A DNA stretch of 64,000 nt from assembly GCF_001550135.1 (NCBI RefSeq), contig NZ_LRUE01000021.1:63434-127433 (forward strand), written 5' to 3'. Of this stretch, positions 45,172 through 53,865 are shown in pieces (position 1 is the stretch's first letter; every line of letters begins with the position of its first letter). The notes below the pieces were generated by a model. It saw nothing but the letters and a program-made list of their open reading frames with translations. It did not search any database and had not been told where the DNA came from. The DNA is from Pseudoalteromonas shioyasakiensis. GTDB lineage: Bacteria > Pseudomonadota > Gammaproteobacteria > Enterobacterales > Alteromonadaceae. The translations under genes were made by a program, and so were the position numbers.

Positions 45172-45187
45172 ATGATACATCTATAAA
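45172..45187. promoter_or_regulatory. Candidate operator of the GntR regulator
   Basis: ATGATACATCTATAAA in the gntR/symporter gap resembles ATGATACTATAATAA (43525-43539, minus strand) in the gap before the TauE gene. A shared 7-mer in AT-rich DNA is weak evidence. Confidence 0.25.
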
Positions 45188-45405
45188 GCTATTCCGTCAT
45201 CCTGGAAATAATTGATTAAAATCAATAACAAGCAAAAAACAACCTAATACAAGTGTCTATATTTCGAACAACATAGTCATCATTTCACCTACAGACTGTC
45301 ACCTTATTTTAACAAATCTCTTTCACTTAACCTATTTATAATATAATATTTTTATTCAACAACTAAAAAAGCAAAATTCTCTTTCTAAATTAGGTGGAAC
45401 ACACG

Positions 45406-47034
45406 ATGGTCGAACTAAGTACCTTAGACTGGGCAGTGCTAGCAGGATTTTTTGTCCTGTTACTAGGCGTTGTCGTGATGTCTATGCGACAAAAAGAAGA
45501 AGACACCGCTGATTACTTTTTAGCGGGTCGTAATGCAAGTTGGTTAGTGATTGGTGCCTCTATTTTCGCATCGAACATTGGCTCGGAACATTTAGTGGGC
45601 CTTTCAGGTTCAGGTGCACAATCGGGTATGGCACTGGCTCACTGGGAGATGCAATCGTGGATCATTCTACTGCTCGGTTGGATTTTCGTGCCTTTCTATT
45701 GGAGTAGTAAAGTCTACACCATGCCTGAATTCTTAGAGCGCCGCTTTAACTCTAAATCACGTACCTTCTTATCTGTTATCTCATTGATTAGTTATGTACT
45801 AACCAAGGTTGCGGTAACGGTTTATGCCGGCGGTATCGCATTTAAAACAATATTAGGTATTGAGAGCATTTGGGGCATCGACTTCTTCTGGATTTCAGCT
45901 ATTGGCCTAGTGGTTATCACCGGTATTTATACGGTACTTGGCGGTATGAAAGCCATTATGTGGACCTCGGTGTTGCAGACCCCTGTACTCATTATTGGCT
46001 CCTTAGTCATATTAGTTGTTGGTCTAGATAAAGTAGGTGGCTGGGCAGAAGTTGAGCGTATCAACGATGCTAATATGCACCTTATTCGCAGTGCTTCAGA
46101 TGCTGAGTTCCCATGGCCTGGCATTGTATTTGGTTCATTCATTATTGGTTTTTGGTATTGGTGTACCGACCAATACATCGTACAACGTGTTTTATCTGCA
46201 AAAGGCATTAAAGAAGCGCGTCGCGGTACCATGTTTGCTGGTTACCTAAAATTACTTCCTGTATTTATCTTCTTAGTACCAGGCATGATTGCATACGCAT
46301 TGAATGTTAAAGGTATTATTAGCTATGAAAGTGCTGACCAAGCTTTCCCAACTTTAGTTGCTGAGCTATTACCAGCCGGCGTTAAGGGGATTGTAATTGG
46401 TGGTTTAGTAGCAGCTCTTATGAGCTCTTTAGCATCATTATTTAACTCATCAGCAACCTTATTTACCATTGACTTCTATAAGAAATTCAAACCAGAATCA
46501 TCTGAGAAGCACCTTCTGAAAGTAGGCCGTATTGCCACTATCGTGATTGTTGTATTAGGTCTTCTGTGGATACCCGTCATGAGCTTAATTGCCGATGTGC
46601 TTTATGAATATCTGCAAAGTGTGCAGTCTCTTATTGCACCAGGTATTGCTGCGGTATTTTTACTAGGTTTATGTAGTAAACGCATCACTCCAACAGCGGG
46701 TTTTGTGGGCTTAGTATCAGGTTTTGTGCTTGGTATGATCCGCTTAGTGTTACTGCCATTTAAAGATGATTTAACAGGTTCATCATTTGCGTGGATCACC
46801 ACAATGAACTGGTTATATTACTGTATTCTGCTATTTGTCGTGGTCGTTGCGATTATGATTGTGGTGAGTATTTTCACCAAACAAGCAGACGAAGAACAAT
46901 TGAAAGGTCTTACTTTCTCAAGCCTAGATAAAGCAACTATGAAAGAAGTAGCTGCCGGCTTAGATAAGTGGGATTACATTCATACCGCGGGTATTATTGG
47001 TATTACTGCCTTTATTTACTACCGCTTCTGGTAA
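45406..47034 (+). CDS. Sodium:solute symporter (SSS/SGLT family), probable pentose transporter
   Basis: A 542-aa inner-membrane symporter from the ATG 45406-45408 (AGGTGG upstream; a GTG at 45394 lies inside that site). About 14 helices. SGLT markers: ADYFLAGRNASWLVIGASIFASNIGSEH, GGMKAIMWTSVLQ and the Na-site region LMSSLASLFNSSATLFT. Related proteins carry galactose, glucose or arabinose. Divergent from the GntR gene; the locus suggests L-arabinose as cargo. Ended by a strong terminator. Confidence 0.9.
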   Translation: MVELSTLDWAVLAGFFVLLLGVVVMSMRQKEEDTADYFLAGRNASWLVIGASIFASNIGSEHLVGLSGSGAQSGMALAHWEMQSWIILLLGWIFVPFYWSSKVYTMPEFLERRFNSKSRTFLSVISLISYVLTKVAVTVYAGGIAFKTILGIESIWGIDFFWISAIGLVVITGIYTVLGGMKAIMWTSVLQTPVLIIGSLVILVVGLDKVGGWAEVERINDANMHLIRSASDAEFPWPGIVFGSFIIGFWYWCTDQYIVQRVLSAKGIKEARRGTMFAGYLKLLPVFIFLVPGMIAYALNVKGIISYESADQAFPTLVAELLPAGVKGIVIGGLVAALMSSLASLFNSSATLFTIDFYKKFKPESSEKHLLKVGRIATIVIVVLGLLWIPVMSLIADVLYEYLQSVQSLIAPGIAAVFLLGLCSKRITPTAGFVGLVSGFVLGMIRLVLLPFKDDLTGSSFAWITTMNWLYYCILLFVVVVAIMIVVSIFTKQADEEQLKGLTFSSLDKATMKEVAAGLDKWDYIHTAGIIGITAFIYYRFW

Positions 47035-47055
47035 TCGTTCGTTCCCAAAGTTGTA

Positions 47056-47079
47056 GGGCGCCAATTGGCGCCCTTTTTT
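47056..47079. terminator. Bidirectional terminator
   Basis: GGGCGCCAATTGGCGCCC (47056-47073) followed by TTTTTT, between the convergent symporter and GH43 genes. Confidence 0.88.
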
Positions 47080-48106
47080 AATCAGCGAGTTCTGGTGAGA
47101 ACACAGGAAAACCGTTTTTATCCCACGTAATAATGCGTGCTCGCGCATGGCGATTTGGGTCTGTAAGCGGTGTGCCTTTCAGCTCTTTATAGTCACGACT
47201 GTGATAAATCATTAAATCGGTTACACCATCTTCAGCTTTTACAAAACTGTTGTGCCCAGGGCCAAAACGACCTAGCTCAGCATTGGTGGTGAACACCGGC
47301 TCAGCCTTTTTATGCCAACTAGCAGGATCAAGCAAATCAGCATTCACATCTGCCCATAGCAAGCCCATCGCATATCGATGATCGGTGGCACTGGCTGAGT
47401 AAGTGACAAATATTTTATCGCCATGGATGATAACAGCAGCACCTTCGTTGACCTTATAACCTTGCACTTCCCACTCGAGGGTTGGCTCTGTAATCGCAAT
47501 AATAGGCTCTTTAATTGATGTTGGAGAGTCCATTTCAGCTAACCATAAAGCTGAGTTATAGGTTGCAGGCTGGTTTTGCTGCGCCCAAATCATGTAACGC
47601 TTACCCTTGTGCGTAAAACTTGTGGCATCAAGCGAAAAACTATCAAGGTGGCTAGTTACTTGCCCCATTTCTTGCCACTCACCTTGCATCGGATTAGCAC
47701 TGTCGTTTTTAAGTGCATACATGCGAATACTGAACGGTTTTTCGATATCACCTGCAGCGAAGTAGATATACCAACTGCCATCAATCTGATGTAGCTCAGG
47801 GGCCCAAATATTGACACTCATTGGGCCTTTATCGCGCTTTTGCCAAATAACCTTCGGCTCAGCTAATTTTAAATCGTTTAAACGACAAGCTTGGCGCAGC
47901 TCAATTTCATCAAATTTCGGCGAACTACCTATAAACGTGTAACAGCCACTTTTATCATCGCGAACTAACCAAGGATCAGCACGTTTGAGTACAATGGGGT
48001 TATCAATTGGCGCTAAAGTCTTGCTACTATTAGCATCAGCAAGGGCTGACAATGGCGAGGCACTTAACGCACTAAGAAGCGTTAGCCGAGATAATTTTTT
48101 GAGCAT
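47078..48106 (-). CDS. GH43 exo-alpha-1,5-L-arabinofuranosidase-like enzyme
   Basis: A 342-aa exported enzyme from the ATG 48104-48106 (AGGA upstream; longer reading to 48181 unlikely). Signal peptide ends near LSALAD. Five-bladed propeller with Asp44 (RADPWLV) as base, Asp160 (SLDATSF) and acid Glu222 (VNEGAAV). NIWAPELHQIDGSWYIYFAA and FGPGHNSF are typical. The layout resembles exo-arabinofuranosidases of GH43 subfamily 26, which release arabinose from arabinan ends. Divergent from the endo-arabinanase at 48210. Confidence 0.87.
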   Translation of the reverse strand: MLKKLSRLTLLSALSASPLSALADANSSKTLAPIDNPIVLKRADPWLVRDDKSGCYTFIGSSPKFDEIELRQACRLNDLKLAEPKVIWQKRDKGPMSVNIWAPELHQIDGSWYIYFAAGDIEKPFSIRMYALKNDSANPMQGEWQEMGQVTSHLDSFSLDATSFTHKGKRYMIWAQQNQPATYNSALWLAEMDSPTSIKEPIIAITEPTLEWEVQGYKVNEGAAVIIHGDKIFVTYSASATDHRYAMGLLWADVNADLLDPASWHKKAEPVFTTNAELGRFGPGHNSFVKAEDGVTDLMIYHSRDYKELKGTPLTDPNRHARARIITWDKNGFPVFSPELAD

Positions 48107-48142
48107 AATGTGTCCTGTATTTCGTCTCGATTTTATTGTTAA

Positions 48143-48150
48143 TATTGTAT
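48143..48150. promoter_or_regulatory. Candidate arabinan-locus operator TATTGTAT
   Basis: TATTGTAT in the 103-bp gap between the divergent GH43 genes. The same 8-mer (or ATACAATA) occurs in the receptor/GH43 gap at 56841, 57103 and 57111. Confidence 0.3.
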
Positions 48151-48209
48151 TACATATTATATAGTAGCTGAATGAACACAAGAGTTAAAACAACAAAAGG
48201 TATTCAAGC

Positions 48210-49214
48210 ATGAGACCCGTAAGTAAGGTGACACACGCAATGAAGTGGCTTTCAACAGGGCTACTTTTTTCTGCCGCAGCCGTTTCTGCAAAGCAAGTTG
48301 AAGTACACGATCCGGTGATGACCAAAGAGGGCGACACGTACTATGTATTTAGCACAGGCCCTGGTATTACCTATTATGAATCGAAAGATTTAACCAACTG
48401 GAAACTCACAGGCCGCGTTTTTAAAGACGAGCCAAGTTGGGCAAAGCGTATTTCACCAAGCTTTGATGGCCACTTATGGGCACCTGATGTGTATGAGAAA
48501 AATGGTAAGTTTTACCTTTATTACTCAGTCTCTGCATTTGGCAAAAACACTTCGGCAATTGGTGTAACGGTTAACGAAACCCTTGACCCATCATCACCTG
48601 ATTACAAGTGGATTGACTACGGCATAGTGGTTGAATCAGTGCCTGAGCGAGACGATTGGAATGCTATCGACCCTGCAATAATCGAAGATGAGAATGGTAC
48701 ACCGTGGATGAGCTTTGGTTCGTTCTGGGGCGGCCTTAAACTAGTAAAACTTGATGATGACATGGTGCGCTTAGCAAAACCTGAAAAGTGGCATCACATT
48801 GCGAGTCGTCCAAACACGGAACATGGCCCGATTGAAGCACCTTATATCTTTAAAAAGAACGGCTATTACTACCTATTTGTTTCGTTTGATAAATGCTGCC
48901 GTGGCGTAGAGAGTACTTACAACGTACGCGTAGGTCGCAGCAAAAACATCGAAGGCCCATATTTAGATCAACAAGGTCGCTCTATGGTTGATGGCGGTGG
49001 CAGTTTAGTTATTGAAGGTAATAAAGACTGGGCTGCTCTTGGTCATAATGCTGCGTACACCTTTGATGGCAAAGACTATTTAGTATTACACGCCTACGAA
49101 ACAGCCGATAACGGCGTGCAAAAGCTACGTATTTTACCTATGAGCTGGAAAAACGATTGGCCGGTTGTTAACCCAGCCGACCTAAATAAGCTTAAAACCA
49201 AGCTTAAAAAGTAA
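48210..49214 (+). CDS. GH43 endo-1,5-alpha-L-arabinanase
   Basis: A 334-aa exported enzyme resembling Cellvibrio Arb43A. Signal peptide ends near VSAKQ. Catalytic residues Asp34 (VHDPVM), Asp154 (NAIDPAI) and Glu209 (PIEAPY). Markers include SFDGHLWAPDV, SFGSFWGG, DKCCRG and the C-terminal GHNAAY. It cleaves internal alpha-1,5 links of linear arabinan. A second ATG ten codons in has the better site AAGGTGA, and also leaves a signal peptide, so it may be the true start. Confidence 0.9.
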   Translation: MRPVSKVTHAMKWLSTGLLFSAAAVSAKQVEVHDPVMTKEGDTYYVFSTGPGITYYESKDLTNWKLTGRVFKDEPSWAKRISPSFDGHLWAPDVYEKNGKFYLYYSVSAFGKNTSAIGVTVNETLDPSSPDYKWIDYGIVVESVPERDDWNAIDPAIIEDENGTPWMSFGSFWGGLKLVKLDDDMVRLAKPEKWHHIASRPNTEHGPIEAPYIFKKNGYYYLFVSFDKCCRGVESTYNVRVGRSKNIEGPYLDQQGRSMVDGGGSLVIEGNKDWAALGHNAAYTFDGKDYLVLHAYETADNGVQKLRILPMSWKNDWPVVNPADLNKLKTKLKK

Positions 49215-49227
49215 TTATTCAACATAC

Positions 49228-49256
49228 AAAAAACCTGCAAAATTGCAGGTTTTTTA
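49228..49256. terminator. Bidirectional terminator
   Basis: ACCTGCAAAATTGCAGGT (49233-49250) flanked by A and T runs, between the endo-arabinanase gene and the convergent FKBP gene. Confidence 0.88.
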
Positions 49257-49297
49257 TTTGCTTTAATGACCTCGTTTGAGGTTGAAAGTAGGCGTTA

Positions 49298-49744
49298 TTA
49301 ACTAAAATCAATCAAGGTAATATCAACGAGCATGGGGCTTTGGCAGCCCTGCTGATGCTTTTCTTCAATAAATGCGCTGTACACATCGCGTGCCAGATGC
49401 GCAGGAATTAAAACTTCAAAGCGACTGCCTTTATTCATTAATTGCAACGCTTCTTGCAAACCCACTATCGCCTCTGCAATTTCGTACTCTACAGCGGCGC
49501 CTTGCTTGCGAGTATCAAATAACACCCGACCATTTGTAAGGGTAACCCGTTGATGCACAGTCACTGTGGCATCCCAACAAGGTTTATCCCCCTGACCTTG
49601 CTCAATTACTCGATAACCAAGCCCTGTCGGTGTTTGGTAAAAACTGTGTTGCTCAGCGCTGTTATCTAAAAGCGACGGTAAAACATGCTCTTTAGCCGTC
49701 GCAAACACATTGTTGCTTAACATAGCCAACTCTTTATTGTGCAT
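49298..49744 (-). CDS. FKBP-type peptidyl-prolyl isomerase
   Basis: A 148-aa protein with an FKBP core: GLGYRVIEQGQGDKPCWDATVTVHQRVTLTNGRVLFDT, then AIVGLQEALQLMNKGSRFEVLIPAHLA and a final LVDITLIDF. The N-terminus is a short helical arm. No signal peptide is evident, although its partner is a lipoprotein. Its ATG at 49744 lies 11 bp inside the GH127 gene; an ATG at 49723 with AAAGAG upstream is just past that gene and may be the real start. Probably co-translated with GH127. Confidence 0.82.
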   Translation of the reverse strand: MHNKELAMLSNNVFATAKEHVLPSLLDNSAEQHSFYQTPTGLGYRVIEQGQGDKPCWDATVTVHQRVTLTNGRVLFDTRKQGAAVEYEIAEAIVGLQEALQLMNKGSRFEVLIPAHLARDVYSAFIEEKHQQGCQSPMLVDITLIDFS

Positions 49745-52178
49745 TGATTAAACGAATACCATAGATACCACCGGCAACAGAATCTTTGTCGGCAGCAAAA
49801 CGTAAGGTAAGGGTTTTCGACTTTTTCATTGCTTCTGTTAATGGGTAATCAATGGTGTAGAACTCATCCGTTGGTTTACCTACAGGCAAACTAACCGCAG
49901 CTAATTGCTCGCCATTTAATTTAATAGAGAAATGACGATCTACATCGCCAATAAAATAGCGAACACGCAAAGCAACCGCTTTTTGTTCTGGGTTACTAAG
50001 CTGATACTCAAACCAACCTGTCGCATCGCGCCAGTGATGACCATTATTAACACCTGCGCGGGTTCCCTCACCTTTAAAGTCGTGTTCGACTTCAGGTTGT
50101 TGTTCACCCGGTGTAATTTGGTCAACGGTTAATAAACGAAGCTGTTCTTTCGCTTGCTCAGCCGCTTTTGCATCGGCAACAAATTGCGTGAACTCTGCTT
50201 CGCTTTGCTGCGGCCAATACACTTGATAGCGACTATCGTGTAAGCGGAAGAACGGAATTAGCTCTGTGCTTTTAGTGTTATCGATACCTTGCTTGGCAAT
50301 CGCCACATTTTTATCGGCGATAAATGCAAGCTCTTGGCCCGGTTTACGAGTAAGATCGGCAATAAATTTTTCTGGTTCACTCAGCATGATTGGCAGAGCT
50401 TCTGGCGGACAAGTCGGCCCCGCGGCAATGTGGCCCATGCGGCTATTATCGGCAACAAAGTTAAGCTGCTCATTTGCAAATGCTTGTACTTTGGTAGCCA
50501 TTACAACAGGCCCATACATCACAGAGTAATAATGCTGGCCATCAGGTAGCTGCTCAGTATAAAGCTTAGGACTAAGCTCAAAGGCAAGCTTATCACCGCT
50601 TTGCCATGCATGGCTGATACTGTAATAACCATCTTTTTCGGTTGCGCTTACAGCTTGTCCATTTAAAGTAAAGCTCAGCTCACCTTGCTGCCAAGACGGT
50701 TTACGAATATGAATTACCGACTCAGTGCTTTGCCCCTCAGACAAACGATTCACGGTCAGTGAAACCTTGTTACCATCTGGAAATTGGCTGTCTTGCGTGA
50801 TCTGCAAACCCTGCTGTTGCCAATTTAACGTGCTTGGAATAAACAAGTTCACCCATAGCTCTTTACCGGTATTGCTATAAATCAGCTCACCATATTTGCT
50901 GTGATTCTCAATACCTGAGCCTACGCAGCACCACATTGAATCTTGCACTGACGAATACATGCGGTAATGCCCAGGGCGCATTGAGGTAAAGTAAACAAGA
51001 CCGCCATGCTCTGGGTGTTGTGACGATAAAATATGGTTATATGTGGCGCGCTCATAATAGTCTAAATAACGCGTATCACCGGTTTTTAAGAATAATAACT
51101 TACTCAGTTTCATCATGTTGTAAGTGTTGCAGGTTTCTGGACCTTCAACATCTTCAACCATCGGCGTGAAGTCACTTTTATCATGAAAATGCTCACGTAC
51201 TGAGTTACCGCCAATTGATACTGAGCGCTCTTGGCTGACTGTTTTCCAGAAAAAGTCAGCACCTTGCTGCCATGCTTTGTCATCGCTGGCATTTGCTACT
51301 TTCAACATACCAATAATTTTTGGAATTTGCGTATTGGCATGTAGGCCAGTTAACTTATCTTCTTTGTGTAATAAGGGTTCAATGATGATGTTATGAGAGA
51401 ACTGACGGGCTAGCTTTAAGTAGCGCTCATCATCACTGATAAAGTACATATCAGCAAACACATCATTTAAGCCACCATGCTCTGAATACAACATTTGTTG
51501 AACTTGTTCATCAGTTAGCTTGGCAGTGGTCGCTAAGAACCATTCGCCTAACTTAAATAGCATTTGTTTGGCTTTATCACTGCCTGCTACGTCGTATGCA
51601 TCACGCAAGCCATGGAAAATTTTATCTATGTTATAAAGCGGTACCCAGCGGTCATTTAAGCTGAATAAATCGGCTTTGATTTCACCTTTTTCAATCTGCT
51701 GCCACATTTCATCGCCATTTGGGATACCGCCTAAGTAACCACCAGTGGCTTGCTGGGCGCGATCTAGCTCGCTTAGCATATAATCTAAACGCTGCTTTAA
51801 TTCTTCGTCACCTGTGGCTGCCCACGCAAGGCTTAAGGCTGAAAGATAATGACCGCCAATATGGCCATCAAGGCCAGTACTTTCCCAGTTGCCATAGTTA
51901 GGCGCTTTTGGTTCAAGGCCGGCTTCACGCAGATAAGGAGCAAGCAGCTGATCAGGACGAAGAGCTAATAAATAACGCACATTCGTTTGCTGCGCATGTA
52001 AAAACGGGCTGGCGCTTAAACTTACTTGATTTAGGGCAAATAAATGTTGTTCGCTGGTAAGTTCAGCATGCTCCACTGAAGCGGCTTGTTTACTGTCTGT
52101 TGGCATTTCACTGCAACCGGACACAGTTAAAATTGCAGCGCAAACGCTTGCTAAATAGCTAACCTTGAATGTGTTCAT
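49734..52178 (-). CDS. GH127 beta-L-arabinofuranosidase lipoprotein
   Basis: An 814-aa enzyme from the ATG 52176-52178 (GGGAGA upstream). Lipobox LTVSGC places Cys22 as the lipidated residue, so it is membrane-anchored. The GH127 (DUF1680) alpha/alpha barrel keeps the zinc/thiolate site: Glu348-x-Cys350 (GPETCNTYNMM) and Cys417-Cys418 (MWCCVGSG), Cys417 being the nucleophile position in HypBA1. Beta-sandwich domains follow. The usual substrate is beta-L-arabinofuranose; GH146-like activity on arabinan or pectin side chains is possible. Downstream of the GPH symporter and coupled to the FKBP gene. Confidence 0.9.
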   Translation of the reverse strand: MNTFKVSYLASVCAAILTVSGCSEMPTDSKQAASVEHAELTSEQHLFALNQVSLSASPFLHAQQTNVRYLLALRPDQLLAPYLREAGLEPKAPNYGNWESTGLDGHIGGHYLSALSLAWAATGDEELKQRLDYMLSELDRAQQATGGYLGGIPNGDEMWQQIEKGEIKADLFSLNDRWVPLYNIDKIFHGLRDAYDVAGSDKAKQMLFKLGEWFLATTAKLTDEQVQQMLYSEHGGLNDVFADMYFISDDERYLKLARQFSHNIIIEPLLHKEDKLTGLHANTQIPKIIGMLKVANASDDKAWQQGADFFWKTVSQERSVSIGGNSVREHFHDKSDFTPMVEDVEGPETCNTYNMMKLSKLLFLKTGDTRYLDYYERATYNHILSSQHPEHGGLVYFTSMRPGHYRMYSSVQDSMWCCVGSGIENHSKYGELIYSNTGKELWVNLFIPSTLNWQQQGLQITQDSQFPDGNKVSLTVNRLSEGQSTESVIHIRKPSWQQGELSFTLNGQAVSATEKDGYYSISHAWQSGDKLAFELSPKLYTEQLPDGQHYYSVMYGPVVMATKVQAFANEQLNFVADNSRMGHIAAGPTCPPEALPIMLSEPEKFIADLTRKPGQELAFIADKNVAIAKQGIDNTKSTELIPFFRLHDSRYQVYWPQQSEAEFTQFVADAKAAEQAKEQLRLLTVDQITPGEQQPEVEHDFKGEGTRAGVNNGHHWRDATGWFEYQLSNPEQKAVALRVRYFIGDVDRHFSIKLNGEQLAAVSLPVGKPTDEFYTIDYPLTEAMKKSKTLTLRFAADKDSVAGGIYGIRLINAQ

Positions 52179-52218
52179 ACTGTTGTCTCCCAGCAAATTG
52201 TTATTTTAAAGAGCAAAG

Positions 52219-52243
52219 CGCACACACTTATTTAGTGTGTGCG
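52219..52243 (-). terminator. Intercistronic hairpin, possible attenuator
   Basis: CGCACACACT-TATTT-AGTGTGTGCG, a perfect 10-bp stem between the symporter and GH127 genes. On the minus strand it is followed by CTTTGCTCTTT, a poor U run, so read-through or an RNA-processing role is more likely than full termination. Confidence 0.6.
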
Positions 52244-52255
52244 TTTAAAGAGTGG

Positions 52256-53593
52256 TTATTTTGGTAGACGCTTATGAATAACCATATCCGTATAGTACTC
52301 ATCGGTAATTTTGTATTTTTTCAAAATCAGACCTAGTAAGGCGTGGAAAACACCCGGAATGATAGTTAGCATCAGTGCTAAGCCCATAAGGGTAAATTCA
52401 GTTTGCTCAACGTTAGGCTTGTACTCAAAAAATGCCAGTAATAAACCACCCGCTAAGCCCGCTAAACCGCCCCCGGCTTTTTGGCAGAATGAAATACCAC
52501 CAAACGATAGACCCGATGCACGAACGCCGTCTTTAATTTCACCGTAATCAACGGCTTCAGCAATTGCAGACCAGAACACTGGCGCATGTAAATCAACCAC
52601 AAATGACAAGATGATATAAAGCACAAACGCCATCATTACATCGCCCGGTTGCACTACAAAATACATTAGCAATGAAATAAATAGCACGGCGATTTGTGAT
52701 TGACGGAATAGCTTCATTTTACAGTAACGCTGGGTGATCCACGTACTTGCCACCATTGAGACAATAGATGCTGCAATACCCGCACTGGTAAAGGCACCTG
52801 CTAAATCTGGTACACCTAAGTAATAGGTTGCGTAATACATAGCAACACTGCCACGAATCGCATAACCAAGCGTACCAAGTACACATGCTGCACACAGTAG
52901 TAACCATTGGTCGTTTTTAATAAGTACTTTTAATTGCGTAAGTACACCTTCGGTTTGTGGCTCATGGGTAATACGTTCGCGAGTAGTAAAGAAGCAAAAC
53001 AAAAATAGTGCTACGGCACATGCCGATACCAATGCCATTGCCAGTTTATAACCATACGACAAGCTGCCATCTCCCCAATATGAGGCAAGTAGCGGCACTG
53101 AAAATACGATCACTACATTAGCAATCTTAGCGAAGAACATACGGTAACCATTAGCTGACAAACGCTCTTTTGGATCGGCAGTTAATACACCAATGTAAGA
53201 GATATAAGGAATAGCAACACCGGTAAACATCAAGGTCGCAAACAAGTACGTGGCATAAGCCCACGCTAACTTCATGTTGTAGTCGAAATCAGGCGTGGTA
53301 AATAACAGTACGACCGATAAACCATAAGGCACAGATAAAAATAAGAACCAGTGACGGAACTGACCCCAACGGGTTTTCACTTTGTCGGTGATCACCCCCA
53401 TTAATGGATCGGTAAAGGCATCAACAAAACGCGCCACTAAGAACAACACACCCATATCAACCGGATCAAGTCCGTAGATATCGGTGTAAAAGAAAGACAT
53501 AAAATAGAATAACGCTGCAACCATGACATTTACTGCCATGTCGCCGGCGCCAAAGCCGACCTTTTCTACAACGGATAACTTTTGAGATTCCAT
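52256..53593 (-). CDS. GPH-type MFS sugar:cation symporter
   Basis: A 445-aa inner-membrane transporter with twelve helices. The N-terminal VEKVGFGAGDMAVNVMVAALFYFMSFFYTDIYGL and DAFTDPLMGVITDKVKTRWGQFRHW identify the glycoside-pentoside-hexuronide:cation symporter family. In this locus it probably brings arabinose or short arabino-oligosaccharides across the inner membrane. First gene of the symporter/GH127/FKBP unit. Confidence 0.9.
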   Translation of the reverse strand: MESQKLSVVEKVGFGAGDMAVNVMVAALFYFMSFFYTDIYGLDPVDMGVLFLVARFVDAFTDPLMGVITDKVKTRWGQFRHWFLFLSVPYGLSVVLLFTTPDFDYNMKLAWAYATYLFATLMFTGVAIPYISYIGVLTADPKERLSANGYRMFFAKIANVVIVFSVPLLASYWGDGSLSYGYKLAMALVSACAVALFLFCFFTTRERITHEPQTEGVLTQLKVLIKNDQWLLLCAACVLGTLGYAIRGSVAMYYATYYLGVPDLAGAFTSAGIAASIVSMVASTWITQRYCKMKLFRQSQIAVLFISLLMYFVVQPGDVMMAFVLYIILSFVVDLHAPVFWSAIAEAVDYGEIKDGVRASGLSFGGISFCQKAGGGLAGLAGGLLLAFFEYKPNVEQTEFTLMGLALMLTIIPGVFHALLGLILKKYKITDEYYTDMVIHKRLPK

Positions 53594-53819
53594 ACAACAA
53601 CACCCTAATTGGTCAATAATGAGCCGCCGCTCACTATTTCAAGCAATGCTAAAAAGCTTTCAACATTGCGTATCAAATAAATTTATAGCCCTAGATATTA
53701 CACAGCTTGGCCATTGCGTTCGTTATTTTTGTAAATTTAATGCTAATCTAATTAATAGTATTATCATACTTATTAAATCGCAACTCTTTTCGACCGATGG
53801 TTTGGTTTATAAAAACCAA

Positions 53820-53849
53820 TAAAAAACCCCAGCAAAGCCGGGGTTTTTA
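53820..53849 (-). terminator. Terminator of the arabinan TonB receptor
   Basis: On the minus strand AAAAACCCC-GGCTTTGCT-GGGGTTTTTT, 17 bp after the receptor stop. Confidence 0.82.
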
Positions 53850-53865
53850 GGTCTATAAAAGAAAT

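Noticed and set aside
53619..53822. 67-aa plus-strand ORF between the symporter and receptor genes
   Set aside because: No ribosome site, AT-rich, no recognisable domain; it ends in the receptor terminator.
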